Source: Actinomycetes bacterium (GTDB taxonomy: Bacteria; Actinomycetota; Actinomycetes; Actinomycetales; Cellulomonadaceae). From it: 8,360 bases of DNA. This document shows positions 1 through 6,412 of the stretch, piece by piece. A program made the translations under genes and the position numbers. Below the pieces are notes generated by a model that ran no database searches, was not told the origin of the DNA, and saw only the letters and a program-made list of their open reading frames with translations. Within the stretch, counting starts at the first letter, position 1. Every line of letters begins with the position of its first letter. The DNA lies in contig JAEWEJ010000409.1 in NCBI GenBank assembly GCA_023389455.1, forward strand, positions 1 through 8,360, in the 5' to 3' direction.

Positions 1-449
1 TGGCCGACGACCTGGCGGGCGCCACGGCGCTGGCGGACTGGCGGGCGCGCGTGCGGGCCGCGTGGCCGCGCGTGCGGGTCGTCGACGCGCGGACCGACGA
101 CGCTGCCGACCCGGCCCAGGTCGGCGACCTGCTGCGTGTCCGGGCCCGCGTGGACCTCGGCGACCTCACGCCCGACGACGTCCGTGTGCAGGTGGTGCAC
201 GGCCGCGTGGGCCCGGACGACGAGCTGCTGGAGCTGCACGTGGCGCCGCTGGAGCAGGTGGGCGACGACGGGGCCGACGACGAGGAGGTGGGCGACGACG
301 GGGCCGACGGCGAGCGGGTGGGCGACGAGTGGGTGGGCGACGTGAAGCTCACGACCACGGGCCGGTTCGGCTGGACCGTCCGCGTCGTGCCGCACCACGA
401 GGCGCTGACGTCCGTCGCAGCGACCGGGCTGGTGACCATCGCGGGCTGA
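1..449 (+). CDS. glgP: Alpha-glucan (glycogen) phosphorylase, C-terminal part (5' end outside window)
   Basis: The frame is open from base 3 and ends at TGA 447-449, leaving about 148 codons of a larger protein. The visible part runs from a helix-like stretch (DWRARVRAAWPRVRVVD) into a beta-rich tail (VGDLLRVRARVDLGDLTPDDVRVQVVHGRV). It closes with GRFGWTVRVVPHHEAL and GLVTIAG. I recognise this tail from the long actinobacterial alpha-glucan phosphorylases (TIGR02094/DUF3417 type), which release glucose-1-phosphate from the non-reducing ends of glycogen or maltodextrin in the cytoplasm using PLP. The PLP lysine and catalytic core lie upstream of the window, so activity cannot be judged. A repeated acidic insertion (codons at 258-344) interrupts the tail where relatives usually have a short loop. 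The debranching gene glgX nearby fits glycogen degradation. Converges on the FAD dehydrogenase gene across 60 bases, in which I see no convincing terminator. Any GTG start inside the window (for example base 51) would be a false start. Confidence 0.82.
   Translation, partial: ADDLAGATALADWRARVRAAWPRVRVVDARTDDAADPAQVGDLLRVRARVDLGDLTPDDVRVQVVHGRVGPDDELLELHVAPLEQVGDDGADDEEVGDDGADGERVGDEWVGDVKLTTTGRFGWTVRVVPHHEALTSVAATGLVTIAG
258..344 (+). repeat. In-frame 30-bp tandem repeat encoding an acidic linker
   Basis: Two consecutive 30-base units, 258-287 and 288-317, encode VGDDGADDEE and VGDDGADGER. They differ at only a few bases. A decayed third copy follows (VGDEW at 318-332), then a stub (VGD at 333-341). 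The unit is a multiple of three, so copy-number change keeps the phosphorylase frame. It begins after the ELLELHVAPLEQ strand and ends before KLTTTGRFGW, so it fills a surface loop between strands of the C-terminal domain. It is probably a slippage expansion. Confidence 0.85.
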
Positions 450-509
450 CGGCTCGTGACGCCACGGTGACCGGGACGGCGACGGGACGGCGGGGGGCCG
501 GGCCCGCGG

Positions 510-2165
510 TCAGAGCGCGTCGACCAGCGCGCGACCCACGGTGCGGCCCGTGAACAGGCACCCGCCCAGGAAGGTGCCCTCCAGGGCGCGGTGCCCGTGG
601 CTGCCCCCACCGCCGAAGCCGGCGGCCTCCCCGACGGCCCACAGGCCCGGCAGCACCTCGCCGTCGGGCCGCAGCACGCGGCCCTGCAGGTCCGTGGCGA
701 GGCCGCCGAGGGTCTTGCGCGTCAGCACCGACAGGCGGATCGCGTACAGCGGACCGTGCTCCGGGTCCAGCAGGCGGTGCGGCGGGGCGACCCGGATCGC
801 TCGGTCCACGACGTAGCGACGTGCCATCGCGGTGGCCGTCACCTGCAGGTCCTTGCCCAGCCCGGTCGCGACCTGTGCGTCGCGTGCCTCGATGGTGCGG
901 GCCAGCGCGTGCGGGTCGATGCGCGAGGTGCCCGTCACGGCGTTCATCCCGGCCGCCAGCTCGGCGGGGCTCCCGGCCGCCACGAAGTCCGGCGACCGTT
1001 CGGCGAAGGCCTCGACCGGGCCCACCGCGCCGGACCGGACGCGCTGCAGCAGCAGGCGCACGTCACGGCCCGTCAGGTCGGGGTTCTGCTCCGACCCCGA
1101 CAGCGCGAGCTCCTTGCCGAGGATGGTCCGGTCGAGGACGAACCAGGAGTGGTCGTCGCCCCGCGACGTGACGTGCGTGAGCGCGCCGTGGGAGTCGAAG
1201 CCGGGGAAGAGGGGCGGTGGCAGGCGGTGGCCGTCCGCGTCGAGCCACAGCGGGCTCGGGCCGGGCAGCAGGCGGATGCCGTGGGACGTCCAGACCGGCG
1301 AGTGGTCGGCGACCCCCTCCGGGTAGTGCCACATCCGGTCGGCGTGCGCGACGTGGGCGCCGGCCTCGCGCGCGGCGGCGATGCCCGAGCCGTCCACGTG
1401 GTCCGGGACGCCCGAGAGCAGGCGCTCGGGCAGCCGGCCGGCCGACGCCGGCCAGGTCGCGCGCACCAGGTCGAGGTTCGCGCCGATCCCGCCGCTCGCG
1501 ACGACGACCGCGTCCGCCGTGACCTCGAACGGGCGCAGCACGTCGCGTGAGGACGGTGCGCCGCGCGGGGCGCGGTCGGGGACGAGGACGTCGCCGCGCA
1601 CCCCGGTCACGCGACCGTCGGTCGTCGTCAGTGCCGTGACGCGGTGCCGGAAGCGCACCTCGACGCGGCCGTCCCGGTACGCGTCGAGCAGCGTGCGCAC
1701 GAACGGCTCGAGCACTCCCGGCCCGGTGCCCCACGTGACGTGGAACCGGGGCACCGAGTTGCCGTGCCCGTCCGCCAGGTAGCCGCCGCGCTCCGCCCAC
1801 TGCACCAGCGGGAACCAGCGCACGCCCAGGCGGTGCAGCCAGGGGCGCATCCCACCTGCCGCGAAGTCGACGAACGCCTCGGCCCACGCGCGGCCCCACC
1901 GGTCCGACCCGTCGGCGGCGAACGCGGCCGAGCCCAGCCAGTCGGCGAGCGCCAGGTCCGCGCTGTCACGCACCCCGAGGCGGCGCTGCTCCGGGGAGTC
2001 GACCAGGAACAACCCGCCGAAGGACCACCACGCCTGGCCGCCGAGGCCGGCGGGCGGCTCGGCGTCGAGCAGCAGGACGCGGCGTCCGGCGGCCAGCAGC
2101 TCGGTGGTCGTGACCAGGCCGGCGAGCCCGGCCCCGACGACCACGACGTCGTGGGGGTGCGTCAT
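510..2165 (-). CDS. FAD-binding dehydrogenase (fumarate reductase/ketosteroid dehydrogenase superfamily)
   Basis: Encodes 551 residues from ATG 2165-2163. The N-terminus has a Rossmann dinucleotide motif (VGAGLAG, residues 10-16) followed by the acidic end of strand beta-2 (LLLDAE, 31-36). A GGIGAN turn lies at 225-230. KTLGGLATD (484-492) resembles the TxGGxxxD segment of fumarate reductase flavoproteins. The second FAD-contacting segment, GLWAVGEAAGFGGGG (507-521), is followed by SHGHRALEGTFLGGCLFTGR. This is the FAD_binding_2 architecture (PF00890). The segment GQAWWSFGGLFLVDSPEQRRLGVRDS (43-68) and the length fit the actinobacterial 'putative FAD-binding dehydrogenase' group I know as PRK12834. 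The substrate is unknown. No signal peptide or membrane segment is seen, so it is probably cytoplasmic. It starts 26 bases after the glgX stop on the same strand, so readthrough is possible, but it has no clear Shine-Dalgarno and carries its own -10-like box. It could conceivably pass electrons to the ETF encoded nearby, but nothing in the sequence proves this. Confidence 0.85.
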   Translation of the reverse strand: MTHPHDVVVVGAGLAGLVTTTELLAAGRRVLLLDAEPPAGLGGQAWWSFGGLFLVDSPEQRRLGVRDSADLALADWLGSAAFAADGSDRWGRAWAEAFVDFAAGGMRPWLHRLGVRWFPLVQWAERGGYLADGHGNSVPRFHVTWGTGPGVLEPFVRTLLDAYRDGRVEVRFRHRVTALTTTDGRVTGVRGDVLVPDRAPRGAPSSRDVLRPFEVTADAVVVASGGIGANLDLVRATWPASAGRLPERLLSGVPDHVDGSGIAAAREAGAHVAHADRMWHYPEGVADHSPVWTSHGIRLLPGPSPLWLDADGHRLPPPLFPGFDSHGALTHVTSRGDDHSWFVLDRTILGKELALSGSEQNPDLTGRDVRLLLQRVRSGAVGPVEAFAERSPDFVAAGSPAELAAGMNAVTGTSRIDPHALARTIEARDAQVATGLGKDLQVTATAMARRYVVDRAIRVAPPHRLLDPEHGPLYAIRLSVLTRKTLGGLATDLQGRVLRPDGEVLPGLWAVGEAAGFGGGGSHGHRALEGTFLGGCLFTGRTVGRALVDAL

Positions 2166-2177
2166 GGCCGCACGCTA
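2166..2177 (-). promoter_or_regulatory. Putative leaderless -10 promoter of the FAD dehydrogenase gene
   Basis: On the minus strand TAGCGT (2177-2172) matches TANNNT and is followed by six bases (GCGGCC) and then the ATG. That places the transcription start at or next to the start codon. No purine-rich Shine-Dalgarno lies in the usual window. The box sits wholly within the 26-base gap after glgX. I see no convincing -35. Confidence 0.5.
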
Positions 2178-2191
2178 CCCGCCGGGGGCGC

Positions 2192-4402
2192 TCAGGGGCG
2201 GACGTAGACCCGCATGCTCAACGGCTCGACCGTCGTCGTGGTGCCGGCGGGCGGGTGCGCGCCGCGCGCGACGGCGTCCGTGGTCACCTCCGACGGCTCC
2301 TCCCACACCGAGTCCCACACCAGGGTCCAGGGGCGGTCGTCGTCACCGTCGACGAGGCGCACGTCGACCGCGTCGAGGGCGCCGTTGACGACGAGCAGCA
2401 CCTGGTCGTCGTCGGGCAGGGGCGCGGCACGGGCCATCTGGAACGTGCGGATCGCCGGGTCGTGCCAGCGGGCGTGGTCGAACGGTGCGCCGTCGGCGCC
2501 GTACCAGCCGAGGTCCGGCGGGCCGCCCGGCACCCGCGGGCGCCCGGAGTAGAACGTCTGGGTGCGCAGCGCCGGGTGGTCCCGGCGCAGCGCGAGCAGG
2601 TGGCGGGTGGTCGCCAGCAGGTGCGCACGCCACGGCGACAGGTCCCAGGCGACCCAGGAGATCTCGTTGTCCTGGCAGTACGCGTTGTTGTTCCCGCGCT
2701 GCGTGCGGCCGATCTCGTCGCCGGCCGTGATCATGGGCGTGCCCGCGGCGAGCACGAGCGTGGCGAGCAGGTTCCGTATCGAGCGGCGTCGCAGCGGTGC
2801 GACGGCGGCGGCGGGGGAGTCCGGCTGGACGGGGCCCTCGACCCCGTGGTTCCAGGAGCGGTTGTCGTCGGAGCCGTCGCGGTTCTGCTCACCGTTGGCG
2901 GCGTTGTGCTTGTGCTCGTACGCGACCAGGTCGGCCATCGTGAAGCCGTCGTGGGCGGTCACGTAGTTCACCGACGCCCGCGGGCCGCGTGCCAGGGCCG
3001 GCGAGCCGCCACCGAACAGGTCGACGGAGCCCGACAGGCGCGTGGCGAGCTCGCGGACCCGGTCGCCCGGCAGCCCGTGCGCCGCGCGGCCCGGCTCGGC
3101 CAGCCAGAAGGAGCGCACGGCGTTGCGGAACCGGTCGTTCCACTCCGCGAACGGCGGCGGGAACTGCCCCGTCCGCCAGCCTCCCGGGCCGACGTCCCAC
3201 GGCTCGGCGACCAGCTTGAGACCTTCGAGGTCCGGGTCGGTCGCCGCGGCGACGTACGTGGCGTGATCGGGCCGGAAGCCGTCGGTGCCACGGCCCAGGG
3301 TCACGGCCAGGTCGAAGCGGAACCCGTCGACGCCGACCGTCTGCGCCCAGTACCGCAGGGAGTTCAGCGTCATGTGGACCACGCCCGTGCGCCGGAAGTC
3401 CAGGGTGTTGCCGGTCCCCGTGACGTCGGCGAGCGTGGCCGGCACGGCGCCGCCGTGGGCGTAGTAGTAGGAGCTGTCGAGCCCGCGCCAGGAGAGGTGC
3501 TGACCGTCCGTGCCGCCCTCGCAGGTGTGGTTGTAGACGACGTCGAGCAGGACCTCGAGACCGGCCTCGTGCAGCGCGTGCACGGTCTGCCGTACCTCCG
3601 CCAGCACGGCCGCCGGGCCTGCGGCGCGTGCGGCGGCCGTCGCGTACGCGGCGTGCGGGGCGAAGAACCCGAGCGTCGAGTAGCCCCAGTAGTTGGTGAG
3701 CCCCTTGGCCACCAGGTGCGGCTCGGACGTGAACGCGTGGATCGGCAGCAGCTCGACCGCGGTGACCCCGAGGGAGACGAGGTGCTCGACCACGGCCGGG
3801 TGCGCCAGACCCGCGTAGGTGCCCCGCAGCTCCTCGGGGACGGCGGGGTGCAGGCGGGTCAGGCCCTTGGCGTGCGCCTCGTAGACGACCGTGCGCGACC
3901 ACGGCGTCCAGGGCCGGTTGGCGGTCGGGTCCGGCCCGGGCAGCGCACGCGTGTCGACGACCACGCCGTGCGGCACGTGCCCGGCGGAGTCGCGGGGGTC
4001 GGGCGGGCCGTACGCGTCGCCGCGCAGGTCGTCACCGACGACGTGGCCGTAGGTCTCGGGGCCGTAGCCCAGCTCCCCGACCAGCCCTCGGGCGTAGGGG
4101 TCGACCAGGAGCTTCGCCGGGTTGTAGCGCAGGCCGTACGCGGGCTCCCAGGCGCCGTGCGCACGCAGGCCGTACCGCTGCCCCGGCCGCACCCCCGGTA
4201 CCGAGGCGGTCCAGATCCCGAGCCGTGGGCCGGACAACGGCACCCGGCGCTCGGCGGGGGCGGTGAGCGGCCCGTCGAGCAGGCAGAGCTCGACGGCCGT
4301 CGCGTGGGGTGCGAGCACCGCGACGTCGATGCCGGCGTCCGTGACGTGGACGCCGAGGCGGTAGGGCCCGCGCCCGGGGCCGGTCGTCGTGGTGTCGGTC
4401 AC
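2192..4402 (-). CDS. glgX: Glycogen debranching enzyme GlgX (isoamylase-type GH13)
   Basis: Encodes 736 residues from GTG 4402-4400. It hydrolyses alpha-1,6 branches of phosphorylase-limit glycogen in the cytoplasm. An N-terminal CBM48-like beta domain covers roughly residues 10-95, followed by the family hallmark RYNPAKLLVDPYARG near 92-106. The GH13 barrel shows all four conserved regions: region I DVVYNH (287-292), region II GFRFDLA with nucleophile Asp364, region III VAEPWD with acid/base Glu400, and region IV TAHD with transition-state Asp485. GLTNYWGYST (about 234-243) and GDEIGRTQRGNNNAYCQD (about 561-578) are typical of GlgX/TreX. The length is close to the ~720 residues usual in actinobacteria. 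An in-frame GTG two codons upstream (4408) is possible, but the 4402 start lies six bases after a -10-like box. It is divergent from etfB, with the FAD gene 26 bases downstream. It would work with the phosphorylase at the left edge. No key residue is missing. Confidence 0.95.
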   Translation of the reverse strand: MTDTTTTGPGRGPYRLGVHVTDAGIDVAVLAPHATAVELCLLDGPLTAPAERRVPLSGPRLGIWTASVPGVRPGQRYGLRAHGAWEPAYGLRYNPAKLLVDPYARGLVGELGYGPETYGHVVGDDLRGDAYGPPDPRDSAGHVPHGVVVDTRALPGPDPTANRPWTPWSRTVVYEAHAKGLTRLHPAVPEELRGTYAGLAHPAVVEHLVSLGVTAVELLPIHAFTSEPHLVAKGLTNYWGYSTLGFFAPHAAYATAAARAAGPAAVLAEVRQTVHALHEAGLEVLLDVVYNHTCEGGTDGQHLSWRGLDSSYYYAHGGAVPATLADVTGTGNTLDFRRTGVVHMTLNSLRYWAQTVGVDGFRFDLAVTLGRGTDGFRPDHATYVAAATDPDLEGLKLVAEPWDVGPGGWRTGQFPPPFAEWNDRFRNAVRSFWLAEPGRAAHGLPGDRVRELATRLSGSVDLFGGGSPALARGPRASVNYVTAHDGFTMADLVAYEHKHNAANGEQNRDGSDDNRSWNHGVEGPVQPDSPAAAVAPLRRRSIRNLLATLVLAAGTPMITAGDEIGRTQRGNNNAYCQDNEISWVAWDLSPWRAHLLATTRHLLALRRDHPALRTQTFYSGRPRVPGGPPDLGWYGADGAPFDHARWHDPAIRTFQMARAAPLPDDDQVLLVVNGALDAVDVRLVDGDDDRPWTLVWDSVWEEPSEVTTDAVARGAHPPAGTTTTVEPLSMRVYVRP

Positions 4403-4414
4403 CCGCACATCGTG
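4403..4414 (-). promoter_or_regulatory. Putative leaderless -10 promoter of glgX
   Basis: On the minus strand CACGAT (4414-4409) resembles the actinobacterial -10 form CAGGAT/TANNNT. It is followed by six bases (GTGCGG) and then GTG 4402-4400. No Shine-Dalgarno is visible upstream of either candidate GTG. The box lies inside a 15-base segment (4420-4406, minus strand) that is almost identical to one before the phosphotransferase gene. No -35 consensus is visible. Confidence 0.45.
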
Positions 4415-4478
4415 CCAGCACGGGCCGACGTGCGTTCCCAGCAGGCGACACGACCCGGGGCGACGTGGCGACGGGAGG

Positions 4479-4491
4479 TAACGTTCGGGGG
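4479..4491 (+). promoter_or_regulatory. Putative leaderless -10 promoter of etfB
   Basis: TAACGT (4479-4484) matches TANNNT and is followed by seven bases (TCGGGGG) and then GTG 4492-4494, the leaderless spacing. A GGGAGG at 4473-4478 ends 13 bases before the GTG. That is long for a Shine-Dalgarno but leaves a leadered alternative open if transcription starts further upstream. Confidence 0.55.
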
Positions 4492-5286
4492 GTGAGGATC
4501 GTCGTCTGCGTGAAGTTCGTCCCCGACATCCAGTCCGACCGGCAGCTCGGTCCCGACGGGCGCATCGTGCGGGACGGCGGTGACGGCACCCTCAACGAGC
4601 TCGACGAGAACGCCGTCGAGGCCGCCCTGACGCTCGCCGAGGAGCACGACGGGCAGGTCGTCGTCCTGACGGTCGGCCCCGACGACGCCGTCGACGCGGT
4701 CCGCAAGGGCCTGCAGATGGGCGCGGACGAGGCCGTCCACGTGCTCGACGACGACATCGCCGGCTCCGACGCCGTCGGCACCGCCACGGTGCTCGCGGCC
4801 GCGGTGCGGCACCTGTCCGCCGACGCCCCGGTCGACGTCGTCCTCACCGGCATGGCGGGCCTCGACGGGCTGACCTCGCTGCTGCCGACGGCGCTGGCCG
4901 AGCTCCTCGACGTGGCCGCGCTGCCGCTCGCGTCCTCCCTCGTGGTCGACCCCGACGCGCGGACCGCGACGGTCACGCGACGCCTGGACCACGCCACCGA
5001 GACGCTCACCGCGGACCTGCCCGTCCTCGTGTCGGTGACCGACGGGATCAACGAGCCGCGGTACCCGAACTTCAAGGGGATCATGGCGGCCCGCAAGAAG
5101 CCCGTGACGACGCTGACGCTGGCCGACCTGGGCGTCGACCCCGCGGGCGTCGGGACGGTCGGTGCGCGCACCGAGGTGCTCGAGTCCGCGCCCCGCCCGC
5201 CGCGCGAGGACCGCGTCCTGGTCACCGACACCGGCGACGCCGGCACCCGGCTGGCCGCCTGGCTCGTCGAGCGCAAGCTCGTCTGA
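4492..5286 (+). CDS. etfB: Electron transfer flavoprotein, beta subunit
   Basis: Encodes 264 residues from GTG 4492. With EtfA it forms the soluble heterodimer that takes electrons from flavin dehydrogenases, such as acyl-CoA dehydrogenases, and passes them towards the quinone pool through an ETF oxidoreductase. The start is placed so the protein begins directly with the first beta strand, RIVVCVKFVPD, as in homologues. LNELDENAVEAAL (34-46), LTVGPDDAVDAVRKGLQMGADEAVHV (59-84) and VVLTGMAGLDG (116-126) build the nucleotide-binding fold. The family signature spans RRLDHATETLTADLPVLVSV (163-182) and is followed by NEPRYPNFKGIMAARKK (187-203), the conserved loop reaching towards EtfA. One mild variation is LTSLLP after the DG at 125-126, where many ETF-beta proteins have a T-G-x-V type segment. 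The length is normal. It is the first gene of a two-gene operon, 49 bases upstream of etfA, and divergent from glgX across 89 bases. Confidence 0.95.
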   Translation: MRIVVCVKFVPDIQSDRQLGPDGRIVRDGGDGTLNELDENAVEAALTLAEEHDGQVVVLTVGPDDAVDAVRKGLQMGADEAVHVLDDDIAGSDAVGTATVLAAAVRHLSADAPVDVVLTGMAGLDGLTSLLPTALAELLDVAALPLASSLVVDPDARTATVTRRLDHATETLTADLPVLVSVTDGINEPRYPNFKGIMAARKKPVTTLTLADLGVDPAGVGTVGARTEVLESAPRPPREDRVLVTDTGDAGTRLAAWLVERKLV

Positions 5287-5323
5287 CGCCGGCCCGCCCC
5301 ACCCCCGTCACCCCGCACCACCC

Positions 5324-5328
5324 GGAGG
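5324..5328 (+). promoter_or_regulatory. Strong Shine-Dalgarno deciding the etfA start
   Basis: GGAGG at 5324-5328 lies seven bases before GTG 5336-5338. This fixes the EtfA start well downstream of earlier in-frame starts that overlap etfB. It is the only canonical ribosome binding site with good spacing that I see at any gene start here. Confidence 0.85.
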
Positions 5329-5335
5329 ACCCGCC

Positions 5336-6316
5336 GTGACCGCCACCCCCGTGCTCGTCCTGCTCGACCATGACCTCGACGGCACGCTGCGTCCGCCGGT
5401 GCGCGAGCTGCTGACCCTCGCCCGTGACCTCGCGGGGGAGGCCGGCGTGCAGGGCGTGTGGGCCGGCGGCGAGGACGTCGCCGCCGCGCTGCCCGTGCTC
5501 GGCGCGCAGGGCGTGGGCACCGTGCACCGGCTGGTCGCGGACGCGGACGTGCACCTGTCGGCGGTCCTGGCGGACGGGCTCGAGGCGGCTCTCGCGGCCT
5601 CCGGCGCGTCGACCCTGCTGCTGGTCTCCTCGTTCGAGAACAAGGAGGTCGCGGCCCGGCTCGCGGTGCGGACCGGTGCCGGTGTGGTGACCGACGTCGA
5701 CGGCCTGACCGTCGAGGACGGGCGGGTCGTCGCGCACAAGACCGTGCTCGCCGGCACCTGGACCACGCGCTGTGCGGTGACGGCGCCGCGCGCCGTGGTC
5801 ACGGTCAAGGCCAACTCGGTGACCGCGCAGGACGCACCCGTGCCCTCGACGCCCCAGGTCGTGGACCTGCCGGTGACCGTCCGGCCCGGGTCCACCCGGG
5901 TGCGGCTCGTCGAGCGCACCGAGACCGCGGGCTCCGACCGCCCGGACCTCGGCTCGGCGCACGTCGTCGTCGTCGGTGGCCGTGGCACGGAGGGTGACTT
6001 CTCGGCCGTCGAGGAGCTCGCCGACGTGCTCGGGGGCGCGGTCGGTGCGACCCGCGTCGCCACCGACGAGGGCTGGATCGGCCACGACGCGCAGATCGGC
6101 CAGACCGGTGTCACGGTGTCGCCGCGGCTCTACGTGGGCGCCGGGGTCTCCGGTGCCGTGCACCACCGGGGCGGCATGCAGGCGTCGGGGACGATCGTCG
6201 CGGTGAACAGCGACCCCGACGCACCCATCTTCGAGATCGCGGACTTCGGCGTCGTGGGCGACCTGTTCACGGTCCTGCCGCAGGCCGCCGCGGAGCTGCG
6301 CCGGCTGCAGGGCTGA
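5336..6316 (+). CDS. etfA: Electron transfer flavoprotein, alpha subunit (FAD-binding)
   Basis: Encodes 326 residues from GTG 5336, chosen because of the GGAGG seven bases upstream and because the product then begins at the first beta strand, TPVLVLLDHD. The N-terminal domain (about 1-190) has the ETF-alpha fold with VSSFENKEVAARLAVRTGAGVVTDV (97-121). The C-terminal domain binds FAD: VVGGRGT (212-218), VGATRVATDEGW (236-247), QIGQTG (253-258), the SGAVHHRGGM loop (272-281), VAVNSDPDAPIF (288-299) and DFGVVGDLF (303-311). These match the classic ETF-alpha signature throughout, so the FAD site looks intact. It acts in the cytoplasm as the EtfB partner. Being second in the operon, it is probably co-transcribed, with no promoter evident in the 49-base gap. 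It converges on the phosphotransferase gene across 96 bases that contain two hairpins. Confidence 0.96.
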   Translation: MTATPVLVLLDHDLDGTLRPPVRELLTLARDLAGEAGVQGVWAGGEDVAAALPVLGAQGVGTVHRLVADADVHLSAVLADGLEAALAASGASTLLLVSSFENKEVAARLAVRTGAGVVTDVDGLTVEDGRVVAHKTVLAGTWTTRCAVTAPRAVVTVKANSVTAQDAPVPSTPQVVDLPVTVRPGSTRVRLVERTETAGSDRPDLGSAHVVVVGGRGTEGDFSAVEELADVLGGAVGATRVATDEGWIGHDAQIGQTGVTVSPRLYVGAGVSGAVHHRGGMQASGTIVAVNSDPDAPIFEIADFGVVGDLFTVLPQAAAELRRLQG

Positions 6317-6326
6317 CCCGGCACCG

Positions 6327-6358
6327 GGCCCGCGCGCGCTCTCGGGCCGCGCGGGACC
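6327..6358 (+). terminator. GC-rich hairpin after etfA, probable terminator
   Basis: CCCGCGCG (6329-6336) and CGCGCGGG (6348-6355) form a perfect 8-bp stem around an 11-base loop. GG 6327-6328 can extend it to CC 6357-6358 past a single bulged A. It starts 10 bases after the etfA stop. There is no T tract, which is common for high-GC actinobacterial terminators. The stem would also form in transcripts from the opposite strand. Confidence 0.55.
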
Positions 6359-6361
6359 TCG

Positions 6362-6400
6362 GGCCACCCGGGCGGCGGCCGGAGGTCACGGCCGGTGGCC
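6362..6400 (-). terminator. Second hairpin, downstream of the phosphotransferase gene
   Basis: GGCCAC (6362-6367) pairs with GTGGCC (6395-6400), and an inner CGGCC (6376-6380) pairs with GGCCG (6390-6394) around a nine-base loop. The structure leaves an eight-base asymmetric bulge. It lies just beyond the stop of the minus-strand phosphotransferase gene, so it could terminate that transcript. There is no T tract, and it is weaker than the neighbouring hairpin. Confidence 0.35.
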
Positions 6401-6412
6401 GGCGCGCCGGTC

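Noticed and set aside
472..493. 11-bp direct repeat (CGGGACGGCG plus one base, twice) between glgP and the FAD gene
   Set aside because: Short and G/C-only apart from A. There is no dyad and no sign of a terminator or binding site beyond composition.
4400..4408. GTG at 4408 as the glgX start
   Set aside because: Possible, since it adds only two codons, but GTG 4402 fits the six-base spacing after the -10 box and parallels the phosphotransferase start.
4409..4420. TGGCAC on the minus strand before glgX as a sigma-54 (-24) element
   Set aside because: No matching GC element lies at the right spacing, and sigma-54 is essentially absent from actinobacteria.
2255..4495. 746-codon open frame antisense to glgX, longer than glgX itself
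   Set aside because: Its translation is Arg/Val/Gly-rich with no recognisable domain. It is the usual by-product of strong third-position G/C bias, while glgX on the other strand has all GH13 motifs.
4032..5321. 429-codon minus-strand open frame over etfB and the 5' part of glgX
   Set aside because: Ser/Thr/Arg-rich shadow of etfB that continues out of frame into glgX. No domain is recognisable.
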